From Guillardia theta CCMP2712 (Eukaryota > Cryptophyceae > Pyrenomonadales > Geminigeraceae), in the NCBI RefSeq assembly GCF_000315625.1, contig NW_005434537.1:1-64000 (forward strand): 64,000 nucleotides of DNA. The letters run 5' to 3'. The position numbers and the translations under genes were made by a program. The first letter of the stretch is position 1. Each line of letters begins with the position of its first letter. Below, piece by piece: positions 25,974-34,768 of this stretch. Below the pieces are notes generated by a model. The model saw only the letters and a list, made by a program, of their open reading frames with translations. It was not told the origin of the DNA and made no database searches.

Positions 25974-26273
25974 TTATACGCTTTTATTTTTTTTTTCTAT
26001 GAACAATGCGCTCGCATCATCCCCCAGGCTCCTCTTCCTGTCCAATCTTTCCCTCACATTAATAAGATCCATGATCTGCCTCTGCAACCCCGCCGCCTCG
26101 TCGATGCACATCCAGTAGAAGTCCCGCAGGATCTCCGACTTCATGTCGAGCTGCTGCTCCATGCCCAGGAAGGTGCAGATATTGTGGGCGCGGTGCAGGA
26201 TATTCTGCATCTTCAACTCCAGGGACGCGATCCTGCCGTACAGATCGGAAGTGTCTCCCATTGTACCCTCCAT
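25974..26273 (-). CDS. Small helical protein, 99 aa
   Basis: The start is MEGTMGDTSDLYG. It is a helical protein with a heptad pattern in LYGRIASLELKMQNILHRAH and a Lys-rich end encoded by a homopolymer run (EKKNKSV), so the exact C-terminus is sensitive to indels. It shares its promoter region divergently with the 26397 gene. Unknown function. Confidence 0.55.
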   Translation of the reverse strand: MEGTMGDTSDLYGRIASLELKMQNILHRAHNICTFLGMEQQLDMKSEILRDFYWMCIDEAAGLQRQIMDLINVRERLDRKRSLGDDASALFIEKKNKSV

Positions 26274-26396
26274 GTTGATTGTATACCAACCAAGGCCCCA
26301 TCGACGCGGCTGTACGAAGGCAAACCCTCTCTCTTTTTAACCAAAAAAAAAGGTAGTTATACCCAGTCCATCCCATGGCAGGCAGCAAAGGAGAGC

Positions 26397-26891
26397 ATGC
26401 TGGAGGCGATGGAGACGGGCTGGCCGCAGCTTCACCCCATGCACATGACGCTCTCGGAGAGGATTATGCAGGAGCAGGAGAGCAAGTCCGGGGTGGGGGT
26501 TGTAGGCAGATCAAACCTGCACACCGTCTTCGTTATTCATTCCAGAGGAGAGGGGCTGACGCTCAAAACGATGGGAGAGGCACTTGAAATCCTCCAAGAT
26601 ACAGCCCCTGGGGTTCAGCTCCCCCACCGCCACCACGGGCTGTTCGAATGGGAGGGGCAGGACAAAAGCAACATCGTCCTCCAGAGCGACCAGCTCGACC
26701 TCCCCTACATCTTCGACAACAAGCCGCTCGACAGCTACGAGCAGCAGCAGATCGCCGTCCTCCCCGCCGCCGACCTCGTCGTCACCGCCAAGGAGAACCA
26801 CCTCCCGGACTCCGAGCACCGCATAGTACGCTCCATCGTCGAGGCGCTCAGGGCGTGCGGGGTGCAGGTGTCAACATCGGAACGTTTTTAG
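26397..26891 (+). CDS. Unknown alpha/beta protein, 164 aa
   Basis: The start MLEAMETGWPQLHP follows AAAAAAAAAGGTAGTTATACC by about 45 nt; Met at 26409 is an alternative. A compact soluble protein with strands (NLHTVFVIHSRG, SNIVLQSDQLDL, VLPAADLVVTA) and a C-terminal helix. No recognised motif. It sits between divergent small genes in the 25-27 kb cluster. Confidence 0.6.
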   Translation: MLEAMETGWPQLHPMHMTLSERIMQEQESKSGVGVVGRSNLHTVFVIHSRGEGLTLKTMGEALEILQDTAPGVQLPHRHHGLFEWEGQDKSNIVLQSDQLDLPYIFDNKPLDSYEQQQIAVLPAADLVVTAKENHLPDSEHRIVRSIVEALRACGVQVSTSERF

Positions 26892-26908
26892 TTTTGCTCT
26901 TGTAATGT

Positions 26909-26915
26909 ATTTAAA
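26909..26915 (+). promoter_or_regulatory. TATTTAA box for the 26952 gene
   Basis: TATTTAAA, 43 nt upstream of the ATG, lying directly after the stop of the 26397 gene. It overlaps an AATAAA that may end the upstream transcript. Confidence 0.65.
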
Positions 26916-26951
26916 TAAAACCGACTTCTGGGAAAGCATCTGATCTGATAT

Positions 26952-27485
26952 ATGTTTCGACCATTATCTCGATCGCGCAAGCATCAAGTCGTTATGTGTT
27001 ACGCCCCATACCGCTTCTATCTCCAGAAGCAGGTCGAAGAGGCACAGATTGTTGTAGACAAAACCATGCAAGAACTCAAAGAAATCAGAAGCGAACTTGC
27101 AAGTCGCCGACTTGAAGTCTCCGGAACAGTGCGAATGTATCGCAACAGGCAGATCAGCAGGCTGATTACCAAAGAGAAATCACTGCGTCGTTGTTTATAC
27201 CTTAAGCAGATCGACCAATCCGAGAAGCAGGCAAAATTGCGTTTTTATGACCAATCCCAGGCCATCAAGCCAAAACTTGACACGATCAAAAAGGAAGTGA
27301 TGGATCTGGAGTCTGCCATCAAATTTCACAAGAAGGCGCTGAAGAAGGCCAAGAAGGCAGAGGACAAGGATGCACACAATTTGAAGATCGCCGACCTCGA
27401 ACAGGAGTACAAAAAGATGTGCAGGGAGGAGCGCAAATTGAGTGCAGAGCACTTCAAACTGGAAAGGGCACTGGGATTGCGTTAA
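26952..27485 (+). CDS. Coiled-coil protein, 177 aa
   Basis: The start is MFRPLSRSRKHQVV. From residue 22 to the end it is a near-continuous charged helix (QVEEAQIVVDKTMQELKEI, AIKFHKKALKKAKKAEDKD) with heptad-like spacing, so a rod-like coiled coil is expected. A scaffold or tegument role is possible: the maturation protease lacks a fused scaffold, and capsid scaffolds are often coiled coils. That link is inference only. Confidence 0.7.
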   Translation: MFRPLSRSRKHQVVMCYAPYRFYLQKQVEEAQIVVDKTMQELKEIRSELASRRLEVSGTVRMYRNRQISRLITKEKSLRRCLYLKQIDQSEKQAKLRFYDQSQAIKPKLDTIKKEVMDLESAIKFHKKALKKAKKAEDKDAHNLKIADLEQEYKKMCREERKLSAEHFKLERALGLR

Positions 27486-27576
27486 TTCCAATTCCAGTAG
27501 CGTTCCGTAGCGTCCATGCATGCGCACGTAGTAAGCTTCATTAAACGTAAGAAGAATAACTCCCCTACAACTCCAT

Positions 27577-28635
27577 TCACACCGGCAAGCAGGTGAGCGA
27601 AGACACCACCACCACATCCATCCCCGACCCGTTGAACACGGCGGCCTTGAGCTGGTCCTCGTTGCAGATCCCAAAGGTGGAGGAGACGTTGCCGAGCTCG
27701 CGGTTGAGGAGGGTCAGGATGCCCTCGGCGGGTCCCTGCCCGAACCCCTGCCCGGACAGCCTGCACTGCGTCTTCAGCCCAACCAACCCCGCAATGCCCT
27801 GCTGGACGGGGCAGCCGGGCGCTCCCTCCACGATGTCGCCGGGCACGCCGTAGCAGGCGATGGGCTGCGGGAGGCCGAGCACCAGGTGGCACTGCACCGG
27901 CGTCTCCTCCCTGACCGCCTGCTGCAGCCTGGGGTTGGCGGCGTGGGAGAGCACCGCGGAGGGGGCGTCCGGCGCGAGCATGGTGGTGGTGAGCGTGACG
28001 GAGCTGATGGGCATCTCCGGGTGCTTCCGCATGCTGACGTTCACCGTCTCCGCCAGCACGGTGCCGTCGAGCGAGACCGTCGACCTCCGCACCCTCAGCG
28101 ACCCCTGCTCGCAGCCCTCCGGGATGCTCCACACGCCCTTGTGCACCTGCACGGAGGCGAAGCGGGTGCTGGTCCCCACGGTCGCCGCCTTGTCGCAGCA
28201 GAAGGAGAGCACCACGCTGGCCTCGGGGCTCTGGGCCTGGATGGCCCTAGAGGCGTACCGCCAAGCCTTGCCCAGCTCCCCGTAGGACCCCATCACGTCC
28301 GCGGCGTCCTGCTCGAGCAGAGAGCCCGAGACGAACGAGTTGGTCTTCAACACGGAGGACGCCCTGCCCGCCACCTGCAAGGAGGGCCTCCTCTCCCCGC
28401 ACGCCTTGATCGTCACCCCGTACAGCGCGAACGGGGACTCCGGCTCCAGGACCTGCACCGCGGGAGTGCAGGACGCTGCCACCCCCTCCCGGTTCAGCTT
28501 GCTCGCCGTGTTGGAGGGCAGCCCCCCGCGAGAGAACAGCCCTGCCATGTCCCTGTGCTTGCCCCACGCCGACTCGAAAGCGCCCCACCTCGCCCGGAGA
28601 TCCACCGAGGATGCAACCTGCGCAGAGCCTGACAT
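27577..28635 (-). CDS. Unknown beta-rich protein, 352 aa; candidate capsid component
   Basis: The start MSGSAQVASSVDLRARWGAF is 36 nt after a TATATAAA box. It has no signal peptide or membrane segment. It is a soluble beta-rich protein with several conserved-looking strands (ASVVLSFCCDKAATVG, MPISSVTLTTTMLA, GMDVVVVSSLTC). Its size and composition would fit a triplex subunit, and it shares the TATAAA promoter type with the MCP and protease, but no diagnostic motif was seen. Confidence 0.72.
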   Translation of the reverse strand: MSGSAQVASSVDLRARWGAFESAWGKHRDMAGLFSRGGLPSNTASKLNREGVAASCTPAVQVLEPESPFALYGVTIKACGERRPSLQVAGRASSVLKTNSFVSGSLLEQDAADVMGSYGELGKAWRYASRAIQAQSPEASVVLSFCCDKAATVGTSTRFASVQVHKGVWSIPEGCEQGSLRVRRSTVSLDGTVLAETVNVSMRKHPEMPISSVTLTTTMLAPDAPSAVLSHAANPRLQQAVREETPVQCHLVLGLPQPIACYGVPGDIVEGAPGCPVQQGIAGLVGLKTQCRLSGQGFGQGPAEGILTLLNRELGNVSSTFGICNEDQLKAAVFNGSGMDVVVVSSLTCLPV

Positions 28636-28663
28636 ATACGTTTGATCAGGCACCTGAGCTGAA

Positions 28664-28671
28664 TTTATATA
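28664..28671 (-). promoter_or_regulatory. TATA box for the 28635 start
   Basis: TATATAAA on the minus strand, 36 nt upstream of the ATG. Confidence 0.6.
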
Positions 28672-28719
28672 GGCTCGGGCCGGCCGCTCCCTCGCAATAC
28701 ACAACCCCCTTTTTAAGGG

Positions 28720-29436
28720 ATGCCAGGCTGCATCGGCGTCTTCGCCTCCGGGTGGATACGCGTCCTACGCCTGACGGGGTTGTACAGGGACGAGGAGGCC
28801 GTCACCGCGCAGGCCATCAACGGCCTGGTCGTCAGCATCGACCACCTGCGGGGCCAGGAGGACGCGCTCGGCAGCGAGCTGTCCGCCCTCACGCAGCAGA
28901 TCAAGGGCAAGCGCTCGGCCGGCATGAAGGCCCTGAAGCCCCTCCTCCTCAAGTGCAAGCAGAAGCGCGTCCGCCTCACCCAGATCGTACGCAAGCGCGA
29001 GTCATTCGAACACCACCTCGACGTCCTGAACAACACGGAGATCGACCAGACGCTCATCACCACCGTGAAGCAAACGGCCACCGCCATGAAGAGCCTCGGG
29101 ATACACAAGCAGATCGACGACGTCGACACCCTCATGTCCGACCTCGAAGACTCCCACCTCGACGCCAAGGAGATGTCCGACCTCATGTCGTCCCGCCTCG
29201 GGAGGGAGGAGGACCTCGACGACGCAGAACTCGAAGAGGAGCTCAAGGCCCTCCTTGAGATCGACGAGGATGACACCGCCTCCTACCTCCTCCCCTCCGC
29301 GCTGCAGGCTCCATCCCGGAAACAGACCATGGTTGAAGTCCCGCAGGTCACTTCCAGCATGGTATACGCAGATAATCCCAAGGAAGATTTGGAAGAGGAA
29401 AAGAGAGTAGAAGTGCCTTTGGTACCCATATCTTAA
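28720..29436 (+). CDS. ESCRT-III (SNF7/CHMP-like) protein, 238 aa
   Basis: The region from about residue 24 to 185 matches the SNF7 fold in order and character. A long basic helical hairpin (ALTQQIKGKRSAGMKALKPL, CKQKRVRLTQIVRKRESFE) is followed by a middle section ending NTEIDQTLITTVKQTATAMK. The signature VDTLMSDLEDSHLDAKEMSD and an acidic autoinhibitory stretch (DLDDAELEEELKALLEIDED) come next. The layout and the DELMxEL-like acidic end are closest to CHMP4/Vps32 and relatives. Cellular ESCRT-III polymers cut membrane necks; a viral copy would serve budding or envelopment. The N-terminal MPGCIGVFASGW may act as a membrane anchor. Probably acquired from a host. Confidence 0.82.
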   Translation: MPGCIGVFASGWIRVLRLTGLYRDEEAVTAQAINGLVVSIDHLRGQEDALGSELSALTQQIKGKRSAGMKALKPLLLKCKQKRVRLTQIVRKRESFEHHLDVLNNTEIDQTLITTVKQTATAMKSLGIHKQIDDVDTLMSDLEDSHLDAKEMSDLMSSRLGREEDLDDAELEEELKALLEIDEDDTASYLLPSALQAPSRKQTMVEVPQVTSSMVYADNPKEDLEEEKRVEVPLVPIS

Positions 29437-29476
29437 GCACGAGCATATTTATTTACATACAGACCTCGCCTGCGAA

Positions 29477-29977
29477 TCAGGGAGTGCAAAGGTAGTGTAG
29501 AGCATCGCTACAGCTCGAAAAAGTTAGGTCAACGGGGAATTCATCGACGTAGCCCTCCGACTCGTGCTGGAGCCGCTGAATGTGACTCTCTGCCTTGTCC
29601 CCGTAGACCTTCCTAATTCTACTGAGCTGCTCCTCCTTCCCGACGTCCAACCTTACCAGTAAGAACTTCCGGTCCCGGAGCATCAGGAATTCATCCCAGA
29701 ACCTCACATCGTCGATCACCACCCTCTGATCGGGATGAGAGTCAAGCTTCCGCTCCATCAGCTTGATCCACACTCGGTTGTCGATCTCCCGCATCTTCTG
29801 CCCAAAATCCTGGATCAGCGCACGGTCCTTGCCCGTCATGCCAAAGATCTCCCCTGCGTAGCGCTTGATGGGCTCAGCGAAGCTCAGCCTCTTGAAGCCA
29901 TGGTCCCACTCGAGGTTGGACGCCAGGGTCGTCTTCCCCGCGCACATCCTCCCGCAGATGGCGATTCTTTCATGCAT
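29477..29977 (-). CDS. Deoxynucleoside monophosphate kinase-like P-loop enzyme, 166 aa
   Basis: The start MHERIAICGRMCAGKTT places the Walker A loop (G9-x4-GKT) at the N-terminus, normal for nucleotide kinases; an in-frame ATG at 30049 would add a poly-Lys lead. Other signatures are FKRLSFAEPIKRYAGEIFG (substrate region), LIQDFGQKMREID, and VVIDDVRFWDEF with Asp residues in the Walker B position. This resembles phage T4 gp1-type dNMP kinases found in large DNA viruses. It would phosphorylate dNMPs for replication. Confidence 0.75.
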   Translation of the reverse strand: MHERIAICGRMCAGKTTLASNLEWDHGFKRLSFAEPIKRYAGEIFGMTGKDRALIQDFGQKMREIDNRVWIKLMERKLDSHPDQRVVIDDVRFWDEFLMLRDRKFLLVRLDVGKEEQLSRIRKVYGDKAESHIQRLQHESEGYVDEFPVDLTFSSCSDALHYLCTP

Positions 29978-30041
29978 GGGATAAGGTCCAGGAGAAAGAA
30001 GTTTTGTGACCGAGGAGGTAAAGCTCTTGTTTTTTTTTTCA

Positions 30042-30524
30042 TTAAACATTATCCATCTCCTGCGCCACCCTCTCCTGCACCCTCTGGGCGACGAACTCGT
30101 CGAGCATGAAGTCGACGGGCTGCGGCAGGGCGAAGCTCGTCCGGTGGGGCTCGGAGATCACCATCTGCATGACGGAGCAGAGTTCCTGCCGCACCTTCAG
30201 CAGCGCATCCTCCCTGCTCAGCTCCTCCCTCTTCAGCATAGCGTCGATATCATGGAATATCCTCGCCAGCTGCTCCACCAGAAGCGTGGACATCCTCCCT
30301 ACCGACTCGTACACGCTAGTGATCCTCTCGTTATGCTCGTCCCGCTCGACACTCAGCGCCAAAAACATCACCATCGACAGAAGCCACTGCAGGTAGCTCA
30401 CCGCTGCCACAGTCTCGTTGCCCTCACCGGTAAGCAGAGCAGTAATGAATAGACCAGTGATGACCGTCATTGTGGCTACCTCCACCAGGTTCATATCTTC
30501 ACATCGCTTGCTCCCAGCGAACAT
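30042..30524 (-). CDS. Small membrane protein with helical tail, 160 aa
   Basis: Start at 30524, or at the in-frame ATG 30494. Two hydrophobic segments (TMTVITGLFITALLT and YLQWLLSMVMFLALS) are followed by a roughly 100-residue charged helical domain. It is positioned directly upstream of the dNMP kinase on the same strand. No family recognised; envelope protein is possible. Confidence 0.65.
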   Translation of the reverse strand: MFAGSKRCEDMNLVEVATMTVITGLFITALLTGEGNETVAAVSYLQWLLSMVMFLALSVERDEHNERITSVYESVGRMSTLLVEQLARIFHDIDAMLKREELSREDALLKVRQELCSVMQMVISEPHRTSFALPQPVDFMLDEFVAQRVQERVAQEMDNV

Positions 30525-30594
30525 TGGCGAGCGAGTGCCTTGGACATATTTTTGGATGCTTAGATGGGGGTAGGGTGGTTAGAGGGGAAGGAGA

Positions 30595-31103
30595 GGGTGG
30601 GGTACTCACTGGTACTAAATTAAGTAATTATATAATACTTATACAGCCAGGCCTCCCAGGGAAGGCCCCCCCCCCTGGCCAGAATTTGGAAACCGTTAAA
30701 CCGTTAAACCGTTAATTTCAACGGTTCTATATATGTATATACATATATAATATACATATATAATATACATACTATATATGTTACTTAATATGTATAGTAC
30801 TAATTAGTACTGTGTTAAACCCTGTTACACTATATACATTAGTACTATATAGTACTAATACATAGAGCGTAACAGAGAATCACAGAGTACTAATTAGTAC
30901 TATATACATTAAGTAATATATATAGTATGTATATTATATATGTATATTATATATATATATTATATATATACGACCGTTAATCTTAACGGTTTAACGGTTT
31001 AACGGTTTCCAGATTCTGGCCAGGGGGGGGGCCTTCCCTGGGAGGCCTGGCTGTATAAGTATTATATAATTACTTAATTTAGTACCAGTGAGTACCCCAC
31101 CCC
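30595..31103. repeat. About 510 bp imperfect palindrome with AT-rich centre and iterons; candidate replication origin
   Basis: The centre of symmetry is near 30848/30849 (AGTACTATATAGTACT). The outer arms match almost perfectly: GGGTGGGGTACTCACTGG, then AAATTAAGTAATTATATAAT, CAGGCCTCCCAGGGAAGGCC, and a run of 9-10 C/G. Inside these, direct repeats of CCGTTAAA (three on the left, mirrored as TTTAACGG on the right) flank an AT-rich core of TATATA/TACATA steps. Iterons either side of an AT-rich palindrome is the layout of herpesvirus oriS/oriLyt. It fills the only large non-coding gap in the core (30525-31215). Confidence 0.8.
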
Positions 31104-31215
31104 CAAATATCCCATTCACAGGGAGTAGGGGTGGTAAACCACCCCTGTTTTTTTTTGTTTTTCTTGCTTCCCGCGTTCAAGCCCGTCGACTCCCGCGCCG
31201 CCGCTCCCTGCCGCC

Positions 31216-31971
31216 ATGGAGGGGAAGGAGCAGCCGATGCGGGTGGTGAGCTCACTGACGGGGGAGAGCTTCCGTTCCCATGAGGTGTGTGTGATGTGTG
31301 GGGTTCTTCTCGGAACGGGGGATGGTCGTCGGAGCAAGACGGCGCGGACCTTTCAGTGCATGTTAGACAACCGCTGGCGGGAGACGCCGTATGTTTGGGC
31401 TTCGGTGAGAGAGGTGGCGGGGGCGAGGAAGGATCCCAACTACCGCTTGACGGCCTGCACGGCCTGCATCAACTGGATACGGAGGTCGGTGCCGAGCAAC
31501 GAGCACGCAGAGCAGAGCGTGGGGAAGCGGAAGGTGTACCTCCTGATCGACCGGCTGATCTGCTTCTCCCTTGCTCCCGGGGAGGTGGCGTGCCCAGACA
31601 TGCGGAACATGCGGAGGCTTCTTTCCTGCCTCCTTGATGAGAGGGTAGTGGGGAAGGAGCGGGTGGTGAACTACTACCGCGCCGCTGTGCTGCCCGAGCA
31701 CCTGCGTCAGGCGCTGGAGGAGTGCGGCGGTGAGGTGAACTCGTTCATCCGGAGGGTGGTGCTGCGCTGGTTCAGGGACGTCAACAATAGCTCTCCGGTC
31801 TTCCGCCATCCCAACACCGCCTACATCGTGCGGAAAGCGCTGGGGTGGACGAAATGGGATAGCAGCGTGCGGGTATGTATTAAACGTGATGGCAGTGAAT
31901 GGGATGGCGAGGAGGACGAAGATGCAACATTCGGGTGTGATGAGCTCGGGAGCCCCGTCGACGGCGCCTGA
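31216..31971 (+). CDS. CxxC zinc-finger-like protein, 251 aa
   Basis: The start MEGKEQPMRVVSSLTGESF follows a T-rich tract (TTTTTTTTGTTTTTCTTGC) with no TATA box. CVMCG at about residue 25 pairs with CTACINW at about residue 78, giving a likely four-cysteine zinc site with a large intervening loop. A helical region follows (RRLLSCLLDERVVGKE, FIRRVVLRWFRDVN) and an acidic tail. It sits immediately beside the candidate origin, which could suit a replication or transcription factor, but that is positional inference. Confidence 0.7.
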   Translation: MEGKEQPMRVVSSLTGESFRSHEVCVMCGVLLGTGDGRRSKTARTFQCMLDNRWRETPYVWASVREVAGARKDPNYRLTACTACINWIRRSVPSNEHAEQSVGKRKVYLLIDRLICFSLAPGEVACPDMRNMRRLLSCLLDERVVGKERVVNYYRAAVLPEHLRQALEECGGEVNSFIRRVVLRWFRDVNNSSPVFRHPNTAYIVRKALGWTKWDSSVRVCIKRDGSEWDGEEDEDATFGCDELGSPVDGA

Positions 31972-32308
31972 CACCACCCTGGAGGTGTGCTGCGTGGGCA
32001 TCGCCGATCCGCAGTATATGCCCGAAGCGCTGCACGAGGTAGAGCGGAGGGTAAGGGCGGAGGCGCTGGCAGAGGCGGAGGGAGTGCCTTGCGCTGCGCT
32101 GGAGGCCGGGAGCTGGAAGGAGTTTCGCGGGAGCGCGCTGGCCTGGGCCCGTGGGTACCGTTCCTCTCCTCCCTCGGGTTGTGTCCTTCCGCATAACCTT
32201 GGCGTGGTCTCCTTCGTTAGTGGCATGCTATCGTACCGCGTGCCGCAGGTGGAGGCAAGGGAGCCCGAGACGGGGAGGAAGAGGAAGGATCACGAGGATG
32301 AGTGCTAG
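31922..32308 (+). CDS. Small protein overlapping the 31216 gene, about 128 aa
   Basis: Reading begins in the last 50 nt of the 31216 gene in another frame; ATGs at 31922 and 31940 are the usable starts. The product is globular (LEVCCVGIADPQYMPEALHE, FRGSALAWARGY) with a basic/acidic C-terminus. An AATAAA at 32317 follows. A frameshifted extension of the 31216 protein cannot be excluded. Function unknown. Confidence 0.5.
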   Translation: MQHSGVMSSGAPSTAPDTTLEVCCVGIADPQYMPEALHEVERRVRAEALAEAEGVPCAALEAGSWKEFRGSALAWARGYRSSPPSGCVLPHNLGVVSFVSGMLSYRVPQVEAREPETGRKRKDHEDEC

Positions 32309-32316
32309 TGTTTTGG

Positions 32317-32322
32317 AATAAA
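32317..32322 (+). terminator. Poly(A) signal AATAAA after the 31922 gene
   Basis: AATAAAG, 9 nt after the stop and upstream of the next TATA box. Confidence 0.5.
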
Positions 32323-32369
32323 GCAAGGATGTTTTGTCTCCATCGCCCCCACCACCCCTTCTATGCATG

Positions 32370-32378
32370 TATATAAAT
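32370..32378 (+). promoter_or_regulatory. TATA box for the 32402 gene
   Basis: TATATAAAT, 32 nt upstream of the ATG at 32402. Confidence 0.6.
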
Positions 32379-32401
32379 CGCTTGTTTGCCTAGCACCCAA
32401 G

Positions 32402-34747
32402 ATGTCGGCCAGGGTCCGCGTGCGTGCGAGGTTGTCGGGTGCGGCAGGGAGTGACTTGAAGGACGAAATCTTGAACGTGAAGGGGGCAAAGATGCCCTTC
32501 GTCGGAGCGGTGCGCATAGTGTGTGAGAGGAAGGGCGTGGAGCACGACATCATTGAGCACGCGATGGCATGGGTGGGCTGCCGGAACTCGTACTCGGCGG
32601 TGCCGCTGGGGGAGGGGCTGTTCGTGGTGTCGGGAGACCTGGCGGAGGCGGAGGTCAGAGACCTGCAGCTGATGGCGGTGGCGCCCGGTCCTTCTCCGGA
32701 ACAGCTGGCGATGATGGGCGCCCCGCCGAACTCCAAGGACATCCATGTCGGGACGGGGAGGGTGCCGCTGCGTGGCCTGCTGGAAGTGTCCTGCGGGGAC
32801 GTCGGGAGCGTCGAAGAGGATAAGCCCAGGAGCGCGCTGATGAGCATCGGGTACGACCCTGTCCAGCCCGACGTCGAGCTGAAGGTGCAGGCGGTGCCGC
32901 TGCCGGAGGGGATGCGGGGGAGGTTCCGGGAGATGAACCGGGCGGCGCTGCGGGCCTTTGGTGCGATGGAGGAGACGCTCATCCCCATGGGCCAGGACCG
33001 CATCCACCGCTACAACATGCGGCAGAACCTGATCTCACAACGCTTCTACGCGGAGCTGCTGCAGCGCGGGATCAAGCGGCACCCGGAGGGGGTGATGACC
33101 GGGTCGTTTGTGAGCAGCATCGGGAACACGCTCGTGGATCTGTTGACGAACATGGATGTGATCATGCAGGAGAAGATCCGGCTCTCGAGGACGACGGCGC
33201 TCGACGCCTTTGGCATCACCTCGTCCCTGTTCCGGATGACGGGGCTGTCGTTCCACGACCGCATCGACGCGAGGTCAGCGGCCGACTGCCTGGCCAACGT
33301 CGGCGGGCTGTTTGCCTCGGACTTCACCTACGCCAGCGACGTCAAGCCCGTATTGGCGGAGAAGACGCCGCGGGACCTGAAGCCAATCATCGAGAGGGAG
33401 GAGGGGGATGGTTACGTCATCGAGGTGTACGAAGATAGTGAAGAGCAGGAGAAGGTGCCCTCCTACGCGATGAGCGAGGACATCATGGTGCCGTTCTCGG
33501 ATATCTACCTGAGGTCTGCGCGGGCGGGGGATGCTTTTGGAGCTTCTATCGGAGCCAGGATCAAGAATCGCACCCCCGGGGAGTCGCTCTTCAACCACCT
33601 GGACAAGAAGCGCCGGGGCTACATCGAGGGCCTGCGCCACGGGGACTGCGAGGACCTGGCTCACATGGCGATCCTTCAGTTCAGCTACATGCGCCGCTTC
33701 TGCGTGAGGCTGAGTAGCAAGTGCGGGGTGATCTACGACGAGTACCCCGACCTCGAACGCATGGAGCCGGAGAAGTTCGCGGGTGTGGTGCTCGAGTCAC
33801 TCCGCGGGCAGCCCGAGCTAAAGGAGTGGACGGACGACGAGCTCCGGGGCGTGCTGCGGCAGTGCGGGGAGTTTGGGGAGCACATCCATGACACCTCCAT
33901 GCGGGCGGTGCTGATGACGGCCAAGGCGGCGAAGATGTCGGCGTCGGGCAAGCCGATGAACATGCACCCCGCGGGCCACTGCGCGGCAATGATCGTCCGC
34001 GGGAATTCGAGCGTCAAGAGTATTCCGAGCAGCGCCGTCGTCTCCTCCTCTGCCGAAAACGACCAGAGCAGCTACGACCGCATCCTGACGGAGCTGACGA
34101 CGGCGGTAAGGATCGAGAGCTTCGCGGGGCGGGGCGAGGTGGTTGGGCAGCCGAGTGCCTACGTGTCGCAGAAGATCCAGGCGGCGGGAGGACCGCCCAC
34201 CCCGCTGACGGAGGCTGCCTTCTACAATCAGTGCACGATGCTCATGGCGCCGTCGCGGGAGATGAAGCCCTGGATGCACATCGGGAAGCTGGACGGCATC
34301 TTCTGGCACGTGGTGTCGACGATCGGGGACACAATACTGGTGAAGAACTCCGTCGCGGGGGTGCCGATCTCCGAGGCGGTAAGCACCTCCGACCCCTCCC
34401 TGCGCGGTATCAAAATCGACTTTACGGAGGAGGAGAAAAAGGAGACCCTGCTGATGGCGCGCTACGCGCTGCCCCCGATCGAGAGCAGCACCGCCCTGAT
34501 CGGGAAGAAGCTCGACCGCCCTCTGGGACGCTGCCTCTACGGCCCTGACACCATCCCGATTAGCTATGTCCTTGCTCCTAGTAAGGCCGCGGAGGTCGCC
34601 GCCTGGGTGGGGCAGAACCAGGCGCAGCGCTACCAGGTGACACTGGGCGGGAAGATCATCGCTGTTCACCAGATGAACAAGTGCGCGATGAAGGGACTGC
34701 GCGAGAGTCTGATGAAGAAGGACAGGGTCAGTTTTGTGAATCTTTAG
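32402..34747 (+). CDS. Large protein with transglutaminase-like/papain-like cysteine centre, 781 aa
   Basis: The start MSARVRVRARLSG follows a TATATAAAT box. It is soluble throughout. Around residue 413 the sequence RHGDCEDLAHMAILQ matches the nucleophile helix of bacterial transglutaminase-like cysteine proteases (GDCED pattern, candidate Cys415). MHPAGHCAAMIVRG near residue 526 supplies a candidate His in the expected strand. The third acidic residue is not obvious. The roughly 400 residues before and 230 after are unassigned. A tegument-like structural protein or protease is plausible; loss of catalytic function cannot be excluded. Confidence 0.7.
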   Translation: MSARVRVRARLSGAAGSDLKDEILNVKGAKMPFVGAVRIVCERKGVEHDIIEHAMAWVGCRNSYSAVPLGEGLFVVSGDLAEAEVRDLQLMAVAPGPSPEQLAMMGAPPNSKDIHVGTGRVPLRGLLEVSCGDVGSVEEDKPRSALMSIGYDPVQPDVELKVQAVPLPEGMRGRFREMNRAALRAFGAMEETLIPMGQDRIHRYNMRQNLISQRFYAELLQRGIKRHPEGVMTGSFVSSIGNTLVDLLTNMDVIMQEKIRLSRTTALDAFGITSSLFRMTGLSFHDRIDARSAADCLANVGGLFASDFTYASDVKPVLAEKTPRDLKPIIEREEGDGYVIEVYEDSEEQEKVPSYAMSEDIMVPFSDIYLRSARAGDAFGASIGARIKNRTPGESLFNHLDKKRRGYIEGLRHGDCEDLAHMAILQFSYMRRFCVRLSSKCGVIYDEYPDLERMEPEKFAGVVLESLRGQPELKEWTDDELRGVLRQCGEFGEHIHDTSMRAVLMTAKAAKMSASGKPMNMHPAGHCAAMIVRGNSSVKSIPSSAVVSSSAENDQSSYDRILTELTTAVRIESFAGRGEVVGQPSAYVSQKIQAAGGPPTPLTEAAFYNQCTMLMAPSREMKPWMHIGKLDGIFWHVVSTIGDTILVKNSVAGVPISEAVSTSDPSLRGIKIDFTEEEKKETLLMARYALPPIESSTALIGKKLDRPLGRCLYGPDTIPISYVLAPSKAAEVAAWVGQNQAQRYQVTLGGKIIAVHQMNKCAMKGLRESLMKKDRVSFVNL

Positions 34748-34768
34748 GGTTTTTATGAATAGTCTTTT

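Noticed and set aside
27577-28635. Firm call as a capsid triplex protein
   Set aside because: Size and beta content are compatible, but no family signature is visible; kept as unknown.
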